Part shown: positions 22,623-35,905 of the stretch, piece by piece
Layout: the number at the start of each line of letters is the position of its first letter
Position numbering within the stretch: position 1 is the stretch's first letter
Source of the DNA: Pyricularia pennisetigena
Lineage: Eukaryota > Ascomycota > Sordariomycetes > Magnaporthales > Pyriculariaceae
Assembly: GCF_004337985.1 (NCBI RefSeq)
Contig: NC_043744.1
Coordinates: forward strand, 2,640,408 to 2,704,407
Length of the DNA stretch: 64,000 nucleotides
Direction: 5' to 3'
Made by a program: the position numbers and the translations under genes
The notes under the pieces: model-generated
The model's input: only the letters and a program-made list of their open reading frames with translations
What the model was told of the DNA's origin: nothing
Databases searched by the model: none

Positions 22623-23461
22623 ATATAGCCGGCAGGGGGTTTGTTTATTGGGAATTCATTTGCACACTCAATAGGGGAAGAGAGACCGTGGTCAGAATAC
22701 GATTGGGAGCAGCCAATCGCAAGAAATTAGGTTGCGCTGGTACGACCGACCTATGTATGGTTGCCTGATTCAGCCCATAGCTTTTCTTCCTTTCTCTGAA
22801 GGTGTGGTTTCAGGAAGAGAAGGAAAATTAAGAATTGAAATATGAGAGATGAGAGGAAAGTTTGCGAAAGAAAATTCGAGCTCAAGGCTTTTCTATTCAA
22901 GGATGGGACTGACGTGGGGTCAATTTCTCTGCCATTTGATTGGTCGCAAGGAAGCTAGCAGTCGACAATTGTGGCGCCTGCTTGAGATACCCACTTAAGA
23001 TGTTTCCAGCCACCGTTTTGCCGGCAAACCGTCCACAGAGGTAACGGGGCACGTGCCAGAAGCCAGTAATCCCCGCCAAACCTGAGAATTTGGTGCGGGT
23101 GTCCGACTTGCAGGACCCTTCCCCTTTTCTTACACAAAGGGTTCAAGGTTTGTGGGTTTTGAGCATTTGTTTGTCTTTTTTGGTCGGACAACTTATTCCG
23201 AAATTCGTGCCTTGTCTGCCTTTGATTTGCCAGGAAGGATCTGTGTTCACTCCGTTCGACAAAGCAAATCCGTCGAGCCTCTGTAGTACAGCGCTGTGTT
23301 CTCTCGGTGAACCCCCAGCCAACCACAGCTCGGCACGACGAGGGAGAAATAAAAAGCAGTCAATTGCGGTTGGAGGCAGCTTTGCCCGCCGGAAACTCCC
23401 ATTGGTCTGCCTTGCTGTCACAACTGAAGGAAGATCCAACGTCGTAACTAGGACTGTCGAG
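22623..23461. promoter_or_regulatory. divergent promoter region GID8 / URK1
   Basis: These 839 bp lie between two divergent start codons. An open frame on the plus strand enters URK1 from upstream, but the conserved protein starts at 23462. Two Cys-poor minus frames here look like noise. No clear element is assigned. Confidence 0.45.
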
Positions 23462-25548
23462 ATGGCCAAGTCACCGGAACCCAATGACACCATCACGACA
23501 AGGTACCACTATTCCCCGCCATGGGCCGATTTGAGCATCATTGGAGTTGCTGGAAGCTCCGGCTCAGGCAAATCTAGCATTTCAGATGCGATTGTTAGAA
23601 AGCTTAACCTGCCGTGGGTTGTCATCCTTTCAATGGTGAGCCCAAATCGATTTACTTGGCAATCCTTGCTTATTGCTATGTGATCCCCCTGCATTTACTT
23701 GAACCGCGAACAAGACTTCATTCATCCATACTAGCTACCCGTTCATCCTTATTCCTTTCTTTGCCTATTCGTGTTTAACAACCCCGAGAATTAAGACATT
23801 ATTTACTGTGCAGCAAACAAAAGAGAAGGACAGCATCGAATGACGGCAATTGCGATTTGTAAACTTGTTGTTAAATAGAATATGCGGTTGACTCACACTC
23901 ATACAAACATATCAGGACTCCTTTTATAAAAGTCTCGACGCCGAATCATCCAGAAAAGCATTCGCAAATGAGTATGACTTTGACGCACCCGATGCAATTG
24001 ACTTTGACGCTCTTGTCAATCTCTTACGTGATTTGAAGGCTGGGTACGTAGATATCAGCGGTTTCCATTGCCTGGATATTCGAATAAGCTCAAGAACTGA
24101 TCGGTGCCGTTGTGGTCGCTCAGAAAGCGAGCAGAAATACCCGTGTATTCATTCGTGAAACATCAGCGCATGGAAGAGACCACCTCAATCTACTCTCCCC
24201 ACGTCCTAATCCTTGAGGGCATTTTTGCCCTGTACGACCCTAGAGTATTAGAGCTGTTGGATATGAGAGTAAGTTGGAGACGATTCTTCATAATTAACAA
24301 ATATCTTGCTGAGATGCCACCGTTGTCATAAAGATTTTCTGCGAAGAAGACGCAGATGTGTGCCTCACCCGTCGTAGTAAGAAAGCCCCCTGCACCGAGC
24401 TGAACATCTAATCATCGCGGATTGTTTAACCAATGTTATATACTCATGACTACTCTCATACTTAGTTATCCGAGACGTCCGAGACAGAGGGCGCGATGTA
24501 GAAGGCATCATCAAACAGTGGTTGGCTTTCGTGAAGCCAAATTTTGTCAAGGCAAGCTACCCAATAATATTTTACCGTCGGTCCCCCTGTCAGCTAACCA
24601 ATTGCACCTTCATTCAGTTCGTGGATCCGCAAAGAAAAGTGGCAGATATCATCGTCCCTCGTGGCGTTGAGAACAAGGTTGCTATAAGTGCGTTGCAATT
24701 ATATACTGCCACATCCAGTGCTCAATGTCCTGGGCTCGAAATCACTAACAAAGTCCTCAGCCATGATGGTTCAGTACATTGAGCAAAAGCTGCTGGAGAA
24801 GTCTAAGCAGCACCGAGCAGCTCTAAGTAGGCTTCAGCTTGAGTCGCTGGAGACACCGCTATCTAGCAAAGTCATCTTCATCGAGCAGACCCCGCAACTG
24901 CGCGGCATAGATACTATCTTGCACGACATAGACACAAGTAGTGAGGACTTCATCTTCTACTTCGATCGGCTTTCCGCCCTTCTCATTGAACTGTAAGTGC
25001 CTAAGACACTTCCTCAAAGATAATGCCATACTCATTCCTAACATTACCACTCAAAATACAGAGCCCTCAACAATGTCAGGTTCGAGTCAACCACAATCAC
25101 CACCCCTCAGGGCTACACCTACAACGGCCTTCGCCGGGCACAGGGCGACGTCTCGGCCATCGTGCTGGAGCGCGGCGGCGCCGCCCTTGAGGTGGGGCTT
25201 AAGCGTGTGATCCCCGACTGTAAGACTGGCCACATAGTTATCGAGTCCAACGTCAGGACGGGCGAGCCCGAGCTCAAGTACCAGAAGCTGCCGCGCGATA
25301 TCCAATCCCACGGCAGCGTGCTCCTGCTCGACTGCCACATGTCATCGGGCGGGTCTGCCCTGATGGCGGTTCAGGTCCTGCTGGACCACGGGGTGGCGCA
25401 AGATCGCATCGTCCTGGCGACCTACTCGGCCGGTCGCATGGGCCTGCATCGGCTGACGACGGTGTTTCCCGACATCACGGTGGTGGCATGCAAGCTTGTG
25501 CAGGACATTGAGGAACGCTGGATCGAAAAGAAATATTTCAGGTGCTGA
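23462..25548 (+). CDS. URK1: uridine kinase with UPRT-like C-terminal domain
   Basis: This enzyme phosphorylates uridine and cytidine to UMP and CMP in pyrimidine salvage (cytosol). Eight exons: 23462-23635, 23916-24043, 24124-24268, 24334-24376, 24466-24551, 24618-24687, 24761-24992 and 25062-25548 (1365 nt, 454 residues; every phase agrees). The P-loop is GSSGSGKSS (31-39). DSFYKSL carries the substrate Asp and YDFDAPDAIDFD is family-typical; VLILEGIFALYD, RDVRDRGRDVEGI and ADIIVPRG complete the kinase. The second half resembles uracil phosphoribosyltransferase, but its PRPP loop reads LDCHMSSGGSAL rather than the usual DPMLATGGS form, and the protein ends at YFRC without the UPRT uracil-binding tail, as in Urk1/UCKL proteins. 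Intron 5 (24552-24617) uses a GC donor. Confidence 0.93.
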
Positions 25549-26016
25549 GCTGTGCCACTGCCTCCTCAATATATCGCCAGCACTTGAAACGAGATCGTGA
25601 AATTGATGTTCATATATACTATACCGAAGAGGAAAATGACAAGTATACATTAGCGGCATCCAAGCGCTGGGTTTGGTTGTCTTTAACTTGGTCTTGGGTA
25701 TGTCATGATGGAGCCGGATGCAATTTATTGCGAAAGCAAATCAACGTGATAAAAAAAAAAAAAAAAAGCCACTGAAGCATTTGAATATTAAATTCCACGA
25801 TTATATTCCACACACCAAGAAATTCATAGAATCGTTGTGAGGTCAATTATAGATTCAATCTTCTAATAAGTCTAGGCAACCTCTTTCTGAAGTCTGTCTT
25901 CCTCAAAGGTAACTTGAGCACCCCAAAAACATGGATGACACAGCTGATAGCCTAGGAATACATGGTTAGATGTCCAATAAACATCACATTGGGGCCTCAT
26001 AGACCATAGCTATGTT
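25549..26016. other. intergenic between convergent URK1 and NDE
   Basis: This is 3' flank of both genes, with an A16-like run near 25752-25767. No gene seen. Confidence 0.6.
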
Positions 26017-28402
26017 TTAGTACGCCATTAAATCTGACCAGGGTTGGATAGTTAGCCATCAGAGTTCGCCGTGAGTCAAGGGCAATAATAACAAGAATCA
26101 GGCCGGACTTACCTCTACCAAAAAGACCACGCTTAAGCCAGTCCATGGCCAGGAGCACCCTGGTTCTAAGGCTGACGCTCTGGGCAAAGTAGACACTGCG
26201 CCAGGCGTAAACCGCCCACAATCCACCAGTCAAAGACCAGCCCTCACCCCAGTCGAAAACGGCAGAGTTGCCAATGTAAGCCAAGCTTCCCAGATGCTTG
26301 TATTCGAAAGCCTTGTAAATTGCTGCATCGACATCGCCATCAATTATATCATTCGCCCGCAGTCCCGGGGCTGCTCGTGCCAATTTGTTGAGCTTGTGAG
26401 CTAGGTACTGTCCCTGTTGGTGTGCACGCTGGGCCGTGGCCGGAAGCGAGGTTAGTTTCGAGTCGATTTGTCTCAGAAGCTCTCGAAGCTCGCCAAAGTC
26501 GAGGGTTCCACTCTGGTCCTTGTCAAACTCGGCGAAAAGCTTATCAAGTCGCTTCAGATGGCTTGCAGCCTGTGGGAAGCGTTTCTTGACGTCGGCCGCC
26601 ACGTTCCGCCAGTCGCTGAAATGGAGCTGGAGGGTTTGAGGATCCTTGCCGTGCTTCCATGCATACGCTTGTAGGAAGCTGATGATGTGATCTGCTACGT
26701 TGTTCTGGACTGTGCTACAGTCCCCAATGGCATACACATCGCCGAGGGGAGTGCCCAGAAGCCTCAGGTGACTGTCTGTTTCCAGAGCGTGTCTGTTACC
26801 TTGGGCTTCGCCAAGTCGCTCCGCTAGTTTCTTTGAGAATTCCGTCTGCGACACACCAGTAGACCAAAGACAGAAGCCCATGGGAAGTTCCTTGGTGGTC
26901 AACTTGCCGTCAGGCCCTTTCTGAGTGAAAATGATTCGATCCTTTTTCACTTCGGAAACTCGAGAGTTCGTGAGAACGTCGACTTGATCCCTTGCAAACC
27001 TTTCCTCTGCATATTTGGAAACCGTTTCATCGTACGTATTGAGGATGTGACCTCTCGACTGTATAACATGCACCGAGATCTCGTTACGCAGCAGCTTTGG
27101 GAAGTGCAGAGTAACATCCTCGTTGAGGAGATCGAACAGTTCAGCCGCAAACTCGACACCCGTCGGTCCACCGCCGCTGACAACGAATGAGAGAAGGCGC
27201 CTCCTCTCCTCGTCCGAGGTACTAGGGAGGCATGCCAGTTCTAAGTTGTGGACAATCTGATTCCTGATCTTCCGAGCATCTCGAATGTCCTTGAGGAAGA
27301 AGCAGTTTTCAAGACCCTTGACTCCGTGAGGATTGGTGCTGGACCCCACTGCAACCACAAGTTTGTCGTAAGGCACGTAAAATCTTTGCAGATTTCCAGA
27401 TGCATCTTTCTGAGATACCTCGACCAGCTTGTGACTGAAATCCACGTCATCGGCATTGGCTGTAATTTGTCAGTTTGAGCCACGTTTATATGTCAAAGCC
27501 AATGAGGCAATGTGCGAGAAAACAGAAAAGAGGAGTCTCCTCAGCAGTCGATGCCGTGACAAATTGGAACTCACCGCGCAGGAAGTGGCCGCCCACCCTA
27601 TGAAGTATCCTCCGGATCGGCTCAACAAGTGATTTGAGCTCTAGGGTGCCAACCGTCGCTGAAGGTAGCATAGGAGTGAAAAGGAAGTAATTTGCTGCAA
27701 AAGTTGCGCCGGGTTAGGTTTCATTCTTTTGAGATGGTTTGAGGACGCCCTGTATGAAACTCTTGACCGGGACGCTTCAATCCATCTTTGGATCCTTGGC
27801 AGAACTCATCACTCACCCGGAGATATCACGGTGACGTTCCAGTCCTCGGGGTTCAGTTCTTTCAGAATCGCAACGCCGCCCCAACCGCCACCTAATATGA
27901 CAAGTCTTGGTTTCTCCTTCCGTTCCTTGGCAGTTGGACTGTCGTTATCATCGAGGTATGCCTCGAGGATGGGCAGATTTTTTGGTCCGCCCCGACGAGG
28001 ATTCAATGCCGTCCGTGCAACATCTATGGGCTCATGGTCGCCAGACTCCTTGTACGTCGATGCATCGTAGAGGAAGAAGGCAACCACACCTAAACCGAGA
28101 AACGCAATCGAACTGCCGAGCCACGCAGCAGCTCTGTATGCGATTATCCAGACCCTAGACCTTTGTCGCGGGACCAGACCATCAGACAGATATCGGACGA
28201 ATTGCCGTTGGTGGACTGAATCGAACCGGAATCGTGGGTGCGCGTTGATTATCTTCGGGGTCGCGAGCGCGTGTCGAGCACCTTGTCTTGGGCTTGTGAT
28301 CGAGCGCGTGAGCAGCGGATTATGGAGCAACTGACTTCGAGTGCCGGTTATCAACCTGGCAGAACCTTGCAGTCGTCTGCTCTGATGTCTAACAGACAAC
28401 AT
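26017..28402 (-). CDS. NDE1: external alternative NADH dehydrogenase with EF-hand
   Basis: This is a type II rotenone-insensitive NADH:ubiquinone oxidoreductase on the outer face of the mitochondrial inner membrane; it oxidises cytosolic NADH without proton pumping. Exons are 27817-28402, 27575-27694, 26113-27459 and 26017-26033 (2070 nt, 689 residues; phases agree). The order is a basic presequence, one transmembrane helix (about 94-112), the FAD-binding GGGWGG (171-176), the NADH-binding [14 protein letters not shown], and a single EF-hand loop ([12 protein letters not shown]) inserted in the C-terminal half, as in the Ca-dependent Neurospora NDE1. The C-terminus is [11 protein letters not shown] ... 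KRGLFGRDLMAY. The last exon is only 17 nt and encodes DLMAY after intron 3, matching the family ending. Confidence 0.93.
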
Positions 28403-29622
28403 TGTGCGTGCCCGTCGACACCTTTGGAAAGACCGGACCGTTCAGAGTATATGCTTAGTAGAATTACGGACCATTGCACCACTTCGAGCACGGCTCAACT
28501 GTCGACAAAGCAGCAGAATTCTAGATGTAGTCCACGGAAGAAAACAAAGAGCTGGAGGAAATCAAATCCTTCGTGTGTTGGTTAGCTGAGGTCAGTGTGA
28601 TGTTGATGTTTGTCGCTCGATGCGCGATCCGATCATTGGTCGGCAGCTTGTCGCCAGCAGTTGCTTGCGTCATTGCGGGACTGTTTGAGCTAGAATTAGC
28701 GCATTGAAGGTACGATCGTAGGTGCTGGAATCTTGGCTTCTTAGGTAATCGTCGCATGAGTTCATGACCAAAACAAGTGGAGTCCTGATTTGCAAGGAAA
28801 CCCTGAGTTGTCTGCTTGTCTATGCCCATAGCACATTCCAAGCGACGTAACAAAATTGCTTCACAGGCAAGACAGGATTTCCGTCAACCAAATTCACATT
28901 CGCAAAGATGATTCAAGCAGAGGTCATGAGTAGGTGTGTATTTAGTTTTAATTATTAACAGAAACTTACAATAAACAAAGTTGATGAGTCTCGCCAGGTC
29001 GAACTCGTCCAGTTCGTCATATTGACATGTCCCGATTATGCTATTCTCAGGCTTGAAGCATGGTTGATTATTATACGCAAACTCTTAATTTCGTATTGTA
29101 CATATTGGGGTGAGGTATTACTCCCCATATATACTTCGCGGAGACTTTCTTTCTCATTATTGACGCCTTAGCATTGTCCCTTAATTGATTACATCCAAAG
29201 CCCGCGAGACCGCCCCCTAATTTGCCAGGTGGATAGGTTAGCTGGTCACGCACAAACGCCCGGTTAGGATTGCTTCGTCTTACCTTTTGACAGGGGTCCC
29301 GGAATCTCGGAGCCATACCGTTATGCCGGAATCAAAGGACCCCTAAAACCCCGTACCGATTCCATTCAGCCTCTGCAGACCATCATCCGCACGGAGGCAT
29401 TGTCTCATTCGTTGCTAAACTTCTTAGTTTTGGAAGATTTTCCAAATTTCTTCGGCAACTCTGCTGTAATTTCATATGCTGTTTTTTTTTTTTTTTTGTT
29501 TTTTTTTGGCGGTGACTACCTACATTCGATACCTACCTACCCTTCTTATCTTTGGGCTGCTGGTGTAAGCCCCTTGGGGACAGGCCAAGCTAGCATTTTG
29601 AGCCTACATACAATCAAACATC
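28403..29622. other. intergenic, divergent NDE / Zn2Cys6 factor
   Basis: No supported gene. An 81-codon minus frame at 29071-29316 has no recognisable domain. The region has a T-rich tract near 29481-29507 and a CTACCTA cluster at about 29516-29545, just before the transcription factor. Confidence 0.5.
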
Positions 29623-32177
29623 ATGGATTTCACTCAAGATAGCCACAGTGATTCCAGAGCCTATGATATCTCACCAGGAGTGATTGACTCCTCGGCCAGA
29701 CCCAGAACTGGGGTTCTTAGGCGGTCTTGCGAGGCTTGTCGCGCGCTGAAAGCTCGCTGTATCCACGTGCCAAGCTCGGGGTCCAGGTGCTGCAAAAGGT
29801 TAGTGACGCTCGGAATCCCGGCCCCTATCGGATGGCCTCTGAATCCTTTTTTTTATGGTTGTTCACAACTAGCCAACACTTTTCTGAATATTTCGTGCGT
29901 AGATGTATGGACCATGGCCTCGACTGTGTGTTTGAAGAGGCCATTGCCAGGCCAAAGAGAGCCCGTGCCAGTGCGTAAGTGAGAACCTCTATTTAAGTCC
30001 AACTAACATTTCATCATCCAAGTTGCATTACACGATCGGGATTCCGTATAATCCCTGAGGAGATACTGACACAATATTCATCGTGGGACTTAAAAGTCGT
30101 ACCCGAGTAAAGGATGTCGAGGAAAAGATAGACAGTCTCATAGCCCTCATCGCCGCCAGAAACGAGCCCCAGACCAAAGTGATGGACAAGACCATCCCCA
30201 ACTTGACCATTACAAGTTTCTTGGACTATGAAGGAAACTTTTCCTTCCCAAACATCATGAACAGCTCTGGTCTGGTGTTCCCCGAGTCTGGGTTTCCAAC
30301 TACTTCACCAATGATGGAACTGGCTCTGTCACCCAGTGTCAACGATGTCTTCTCCAAAGGCATCGTCACTTTTGAATCAGCACAAGGCTACTTGCAGGCC
30401 TTCGTTGCCGATGCCGCGCTTTTCCCCTTTGTTGTGATTTCTCCACATATGACACTGGAATTTTTGAGGAGAGAGAGACCTTGTTTACTTCTTGCCATCA
30501 TGGTTGTTTGCTCCCAAGACCCTGTTCAGGAAAAGTTGATCACAGAGTTCAAAAGTTTCATCGCACAACATATCATCGTCGAGGCTCGAAGGGGCATCGA
30601 CCCCATACAGGGCCTGATTGTCTACAGTAACTGGTAAGATCACTCGACCGTCCCACAACCAAAAAAGAAAATCGAGGCCGAAGTAAACTAATGAACCCTT
30701 CATTTCCAAAAATAAAAATAAAAATAAAAAATAAAACAGGCACAATAGATGCGCCAATCCCTCTGTCCAACAGCTATATCAGCTGACTCAACTCGCAGCC
30801 ACTCTGGCTGGGGATTTCGGACTACCTTCACTGGCAACCATGAGAGAGATGAACAACGGCAACGCGAAAATGCCACGGCCCATTCGAGAGCTCAATTCGC
30901 AGTATCTAGACGAACTAGAAAGGATGAGGGCCTACCTCGGGTGCTATCAAGTCTCGCACGGCATGTCAATTGGCGTCAGGAAACCCACACACCTCCTATA
31001 TAACAGGAGGATAGAAGAAGCCGCCAAGATGATTTCAAGCCTCAAACAGACCGCAAATGACACTCTGATACCACACCTCATCCGTCTTCAACGTTTCGCA
31101 GAGGATATCCAGAGGACCTTTGACTATAACGACCCCGATGGCCTTGATGAGATGGATGGTCCCAAACTGCGAGCCACGGCCATCATGCTCGATCGACAAC
31201 TCTCACAGGTAGTTGAGGCAATGCCACTTGAAGTGCGCCAAAACAGTGCGTATCCTGATTTCTTATTTCTTGGTTTCACTTGTTTCTCTTAAACCTCCTC
31301 TCGAAGCCGACCTCTATTTCTTCAAGCATACACAAGCTAATAACCCTATAGCCGACATTCAACTCGAATCGCTGTTCCTCCGCATTTACATCTCAGAGAT
31401 TGGTATCCAGATACCAGGCGGCCACGCCAAACTAGAAGGGCATTGCTGTGACTGGTGTGCCTCAACCCATCGCACAGAGCTTATTATCATGTGCATACGC
31501 GCCACCCAGAAGTACCTCGATTATTACCTTGCCCTTCCGGATGCTATAGCGTCACGACTCAACGTCTTGCAGATCGGGCGGCACATGTATGCAATAACCA
31601 TGCTGGCTCGAGTCATGATGCGCGACCAGATCGGGAAGCTCGACATCGCTCTCCTGGGCGAACTCGCAGCCGCCCAGGCCTACGTTCAGGCTTCAGAGCG
31701 GAAACTTGCAAGACTCATCACCATGATGCCCTGTGGAAAGCAGAAGCAGGATATGATCGGGTTGTTCTATCGGATATTCAAGTTGGCGGCGGATGTAAGT
31801 ACTTTTGCCACCCCATCCAGCCTCACTCACGGGAGATGTAAAAGTAAAAAAGCCTGACGCAACATATCTGCATGCAGTGGTTTGAGGCGACAGGCACAAA
31901 TCCCCCCAACGCCATGGATTTTGACACTTGCATTGCAGGTTTCGATATCAATCAAATCATCCTCAGCCCTGTGCGCAAGGATTCATGTGATTCTTTAGTT
32001 TCGAGACCGGTCACCATTGATTGTTTAGACAAGCTGTCGGCAACCCCGGAGACCACATCAGAACACTCAGAGCCAGGGGTACCCGATGTATCGCTCTCTC
32101 CGAACCAAGAGATGCTGTGGACGACAGATCTCAGTGATTTTACTCCACCAGATAACAATAACTGGTTCGCTATTTGA
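29623..32177 (+). CDS. Zn2Cys6 binuclear cluster transcription factor
   Basis: This is a fungal-specific nuclear regulator with unknown target genes. Six exons: 29623-29798, 29903-29974, 30097-30633, 30740-31245, 31352-31794 and 31878-32177 (2034 nt, 677 residues; all phases agree). The cluster cysteines are C36, C39, C46, C57, C60 and C67 in CEACRALKARC ... CKRCMDHGLDC; intron 1 falls inside it. A basic linker (RPKRARASARTRVKDVEEKI) leads into a short coiled-coil dimerisation segment with IDSLIALIAAR. The middle region is helical and resembles fungal transcription-factor middle homology only loosely. The C-terminus is acidic/Ser-rich (LWTTDLSDFTPPDNNNWFAI), a plausible activation domain. No pathway genes that would suggest a cluster-specific role flank it. 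Confidence 0.88.
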
Positions 32178-32351
32178 AATGCGTTGTTTTTCTTTCTCCC
32201 CCCCCCTTTCTTTTGTGCCATCTATTACCAGTCGCAATAGGCAGTAAATTTTTTTTTTAGGCCCGGAGGCAGTCCTAAAGTTCATGTATGAGGGTGCAAT
32301 TTTGTATTAATCGCCAAGACAGCGTTTAATTAATAACCAAACAAGCAAAGT

Positions 32352-33749
32352 TTATATTCTAAAGTCCTTGTACGACCATTTCTCCGTGACCGTTGACTTG
32401 CCCTGCTTCTTGAAAGGTCGCTTCATCCTGGCCTCCATCTTGCCACGGACTATCAGACTGCGATACCTGTCCTTGAGCAAGTTCCCCTCTGGTTTGAGTA
32501 ACCGCAGTGAGTCCTGCAGCTCGTCGGGCAGGACAAGCTCCAGGTCCTTCTCTGGCAGCCGGAACTTGCCCAGCTGCCTGCGCCGGAGCTCGTTCTCATC
32601 TCCCACGTCACTGTCGTCGCTCATCTCAACCTTGGCCAGGGCGGCCGCCTCCCGCTGTTCAACCTCAGCGGCCAGCTCTTTGATCTTGGCAGACTGAATG
32701 TTTTTGAGCTTCTGTGCAGCCTTTTCTTTCCGCCTCTGCTCTTCCTCTTTCCTGCGCTTTATCCTGTTGCGCTGAGCTTGCGTCTTTCGCTCCGGTCGCT
32801 TGGACTTGATGGGCAAATCCTCACCGCCGCTCGTGAACCCTTCCCATGCCGAGTCTTCCTCCCACTCTGATAGATCGGCCCGAGCCTCAGCAGCCTCTGC
32901 CTCAGCCGCTGAGCGTGCGACAGCCTCAGCTCGCAACTTCTCAGCCGCCTCCTCGGCCAATCTCTGCTTCTCTGCTTCCACAGCCTTGGCACCCTCCGCG
33001 TTGTACCTCTCGACGTAATCGGTGAAGAGAGGGTTGTAGCTGTAGGAACCTTCTGGAGTCGGCACGGCAGGCACAGGTTTGCCATTGGCGGCTAAGCTTA
33101 TGGGCTGGTGCCTCAACGTCTCTGGGGCTTTTGCCTTGACCGGCTTGGACACAAACTCGAGTTTATCGCCGGTCTTCAAGATGACGGGTCCTTCCTCTGG
33201 CTCTGCCTCCGCCCAGACATCATAACTAGCATCGGCGAGTGTGATTGTCGACTCGTGATGGCCGTCTGCCACCTTCCGCAGGCGGTGGAGTTCTTTCTGC
33301 GCCACAAAATCCTTACGAATCCGCTTTACCGGGAGAATTCCGTCGGTCGTTTTGCTGTCAGCGGCTCGTTTCCTGGATGACACGGCAGGAACTGCTGAGC
33401 GGGCTGCGATGATCTCGTCTGCCCTTAGAGTCTTCTTGATATGCTTGGGGTGCTTCTTGGGTATGGCAGAATCTCCAACCACATCGACAGTAAAGAGCGA
33501 TTCTGACGGTCGCTCTTTGTAAACACCACTAGAGAGTTGCAAACATTGTTAGCACGCATAAATAAGTGAGGAACATCAGATCGCATGAACAACTAACCCC
33601 TGGATAATCTCCTCGTTGCGCTTTTCAAGACCCTTCTCTACATCGGTGACATCGACATGTTTTCTCCATGCCTTTTTGCCTTTTCGGGAGGGCTGTTTGT
33701 ATTGCCGAGGCGCCTCAGGGTCGGCGGACAAGGGACCGATAGCAGGCAT
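32352..33749 (-). CDS. NOP53: ribosome biogenesis protein Nop53
   Basis: This is a nucleolar 60S biogenesis factor that recruits the exosome helicase Mtr4 for 5.8S/ITS2 processing. Exons are 33598-33749 and 32352-33528 (1329 nt, 442 residues; phase agrees). The N-terminal QYKQPSRKGKKAWRKHVDV is the family signature. SLFTVDVVGD, LRADEIIAARSAVP, YDVWAE, then a long charged Glu/Ala/Lys helix (WEEDSAWEG on either side) and the C-terminal RFRLPEKDLELVLPDELQDSLR-type block, here starting KFRLPEKDLEL, complete it. I chose ATG 33749 (MPAIGPLSADPEAP) because that matches the family start; an in-frame ATG at 33812 would add 21 non-conserved residues. Confidence 0.93.
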
Positions 33750-34856
33750 CTGTATTTCGTCAAATTGCTGTCTGAACTTTGAGTAGGCGGTTATGAAGAT
33801 AACCAAGCTCACGAGCGGAAGCCGACTGTCTAAGGACCCTTCTCAAAAGAGCGAAGCGGGGATGGGCAAAATTTCCTGAGTCCCATATTTGATAAAACAC
33901 TGCAGATTCTTATCAGCACGTGCATGACAGTGTAGTCTAAATCCAGCATGCCAAGATCTAATAGAACTGGTGCCATCTTTTTTTTTACCGTAGCTCCTAT
34001 TGAAATGCACGGTTGATCAAAGCCTTCCGGCACCTTACACAAAGTACCTACTTGGCCTTGGAGAAATTGTCCTCACGCAACATGATGATGATCGCAGGAG
34101 ACAATGTGAATTTTAGGAACTCCATCACTATCAAGCAAGCTGTGTTTTATCTTATTTTATCTTTGTGTTCTCTAGGCGCATAGTCCTGACGGCCACATAT
34201 TCATTACTTCTGAAGAGTGCCATACCTACCCTAGAAAATAGTAGAAGAGTATGGCACCTAAGGTTGGTAGGGTAACCCTTCGCATTGGGATGGATTCTGG
34301 CCCGTTCTTGCCGCACATGGTCCCGCGGAAATGACACTGGTGGATCCACCGCCCAATCCAGTTCCAGTTGACGTTAAGTTGCGGGTTGGGAATGTGCCTG
34401 GGCACTACGCAGTACTTCATGCAAAGAATGTAGTACATTTGTACATTTGTTAGCATTGATAAACATTAACTCTAATTATCTGATCCAACCGCAGAATATT
34501 TCTACCACTTTATACTAATTGCAAAAAAAAAAAAAAAAAAAGACCTTTCCCAACAACGCGCAGCCTTAAACCGTGTCCCCCTCTCGGTGTCTAACGACAA
34601 AGACCGCCGGACAAATCTGCAGCTACCGAGTGACCAGGACCGGCTTGTACTGTTTTCGGTTGTTGGCCCCGTCTTACCTACGCCTTCTCAGAAAGGTCCA
34701 GTTTGCATAGCCCCTGAATTCAAACAAGATCTTCAAGTCCCATTCAACTACTTTCGCGTCATCGACCACGTTCGCCAGTCGCTTCCGTCGCCGAACTCCC
34801 AGAACGGCACCAGACGATACCGACCCCGATAAACTCGTCTAGAATCTCGCGACAAA
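33750..34856. promoter_or_regulatory. divergent region NOP53 / Rab6 GTPase
   Basis: This 1.1-kb spacer has no supported gene. It holds an A18 run at about 34524-34541 and a CTACCCTA/CCTAAGGTTGG cluster near 34215-34275 similar to other ACCTA-rich spots in the window. Confidence 0.5.

Positions 34857-35905
<1,049 letters not shown>

Noticed and set aside
22955..23326. Minus-strand frame upstream of URK1
   Set aside because: No domain, overlaps the GID8/URK1 promoter region and antisense to the URK1 leader; treated as chance.
29071..29316. Minus-strand 81-codon open frame upstream of the Zn2Cys6 gene
   Set aside because: No recognisable family or targeting signal; the length is expected by chance in 1.2 kb of intergenic DNA.
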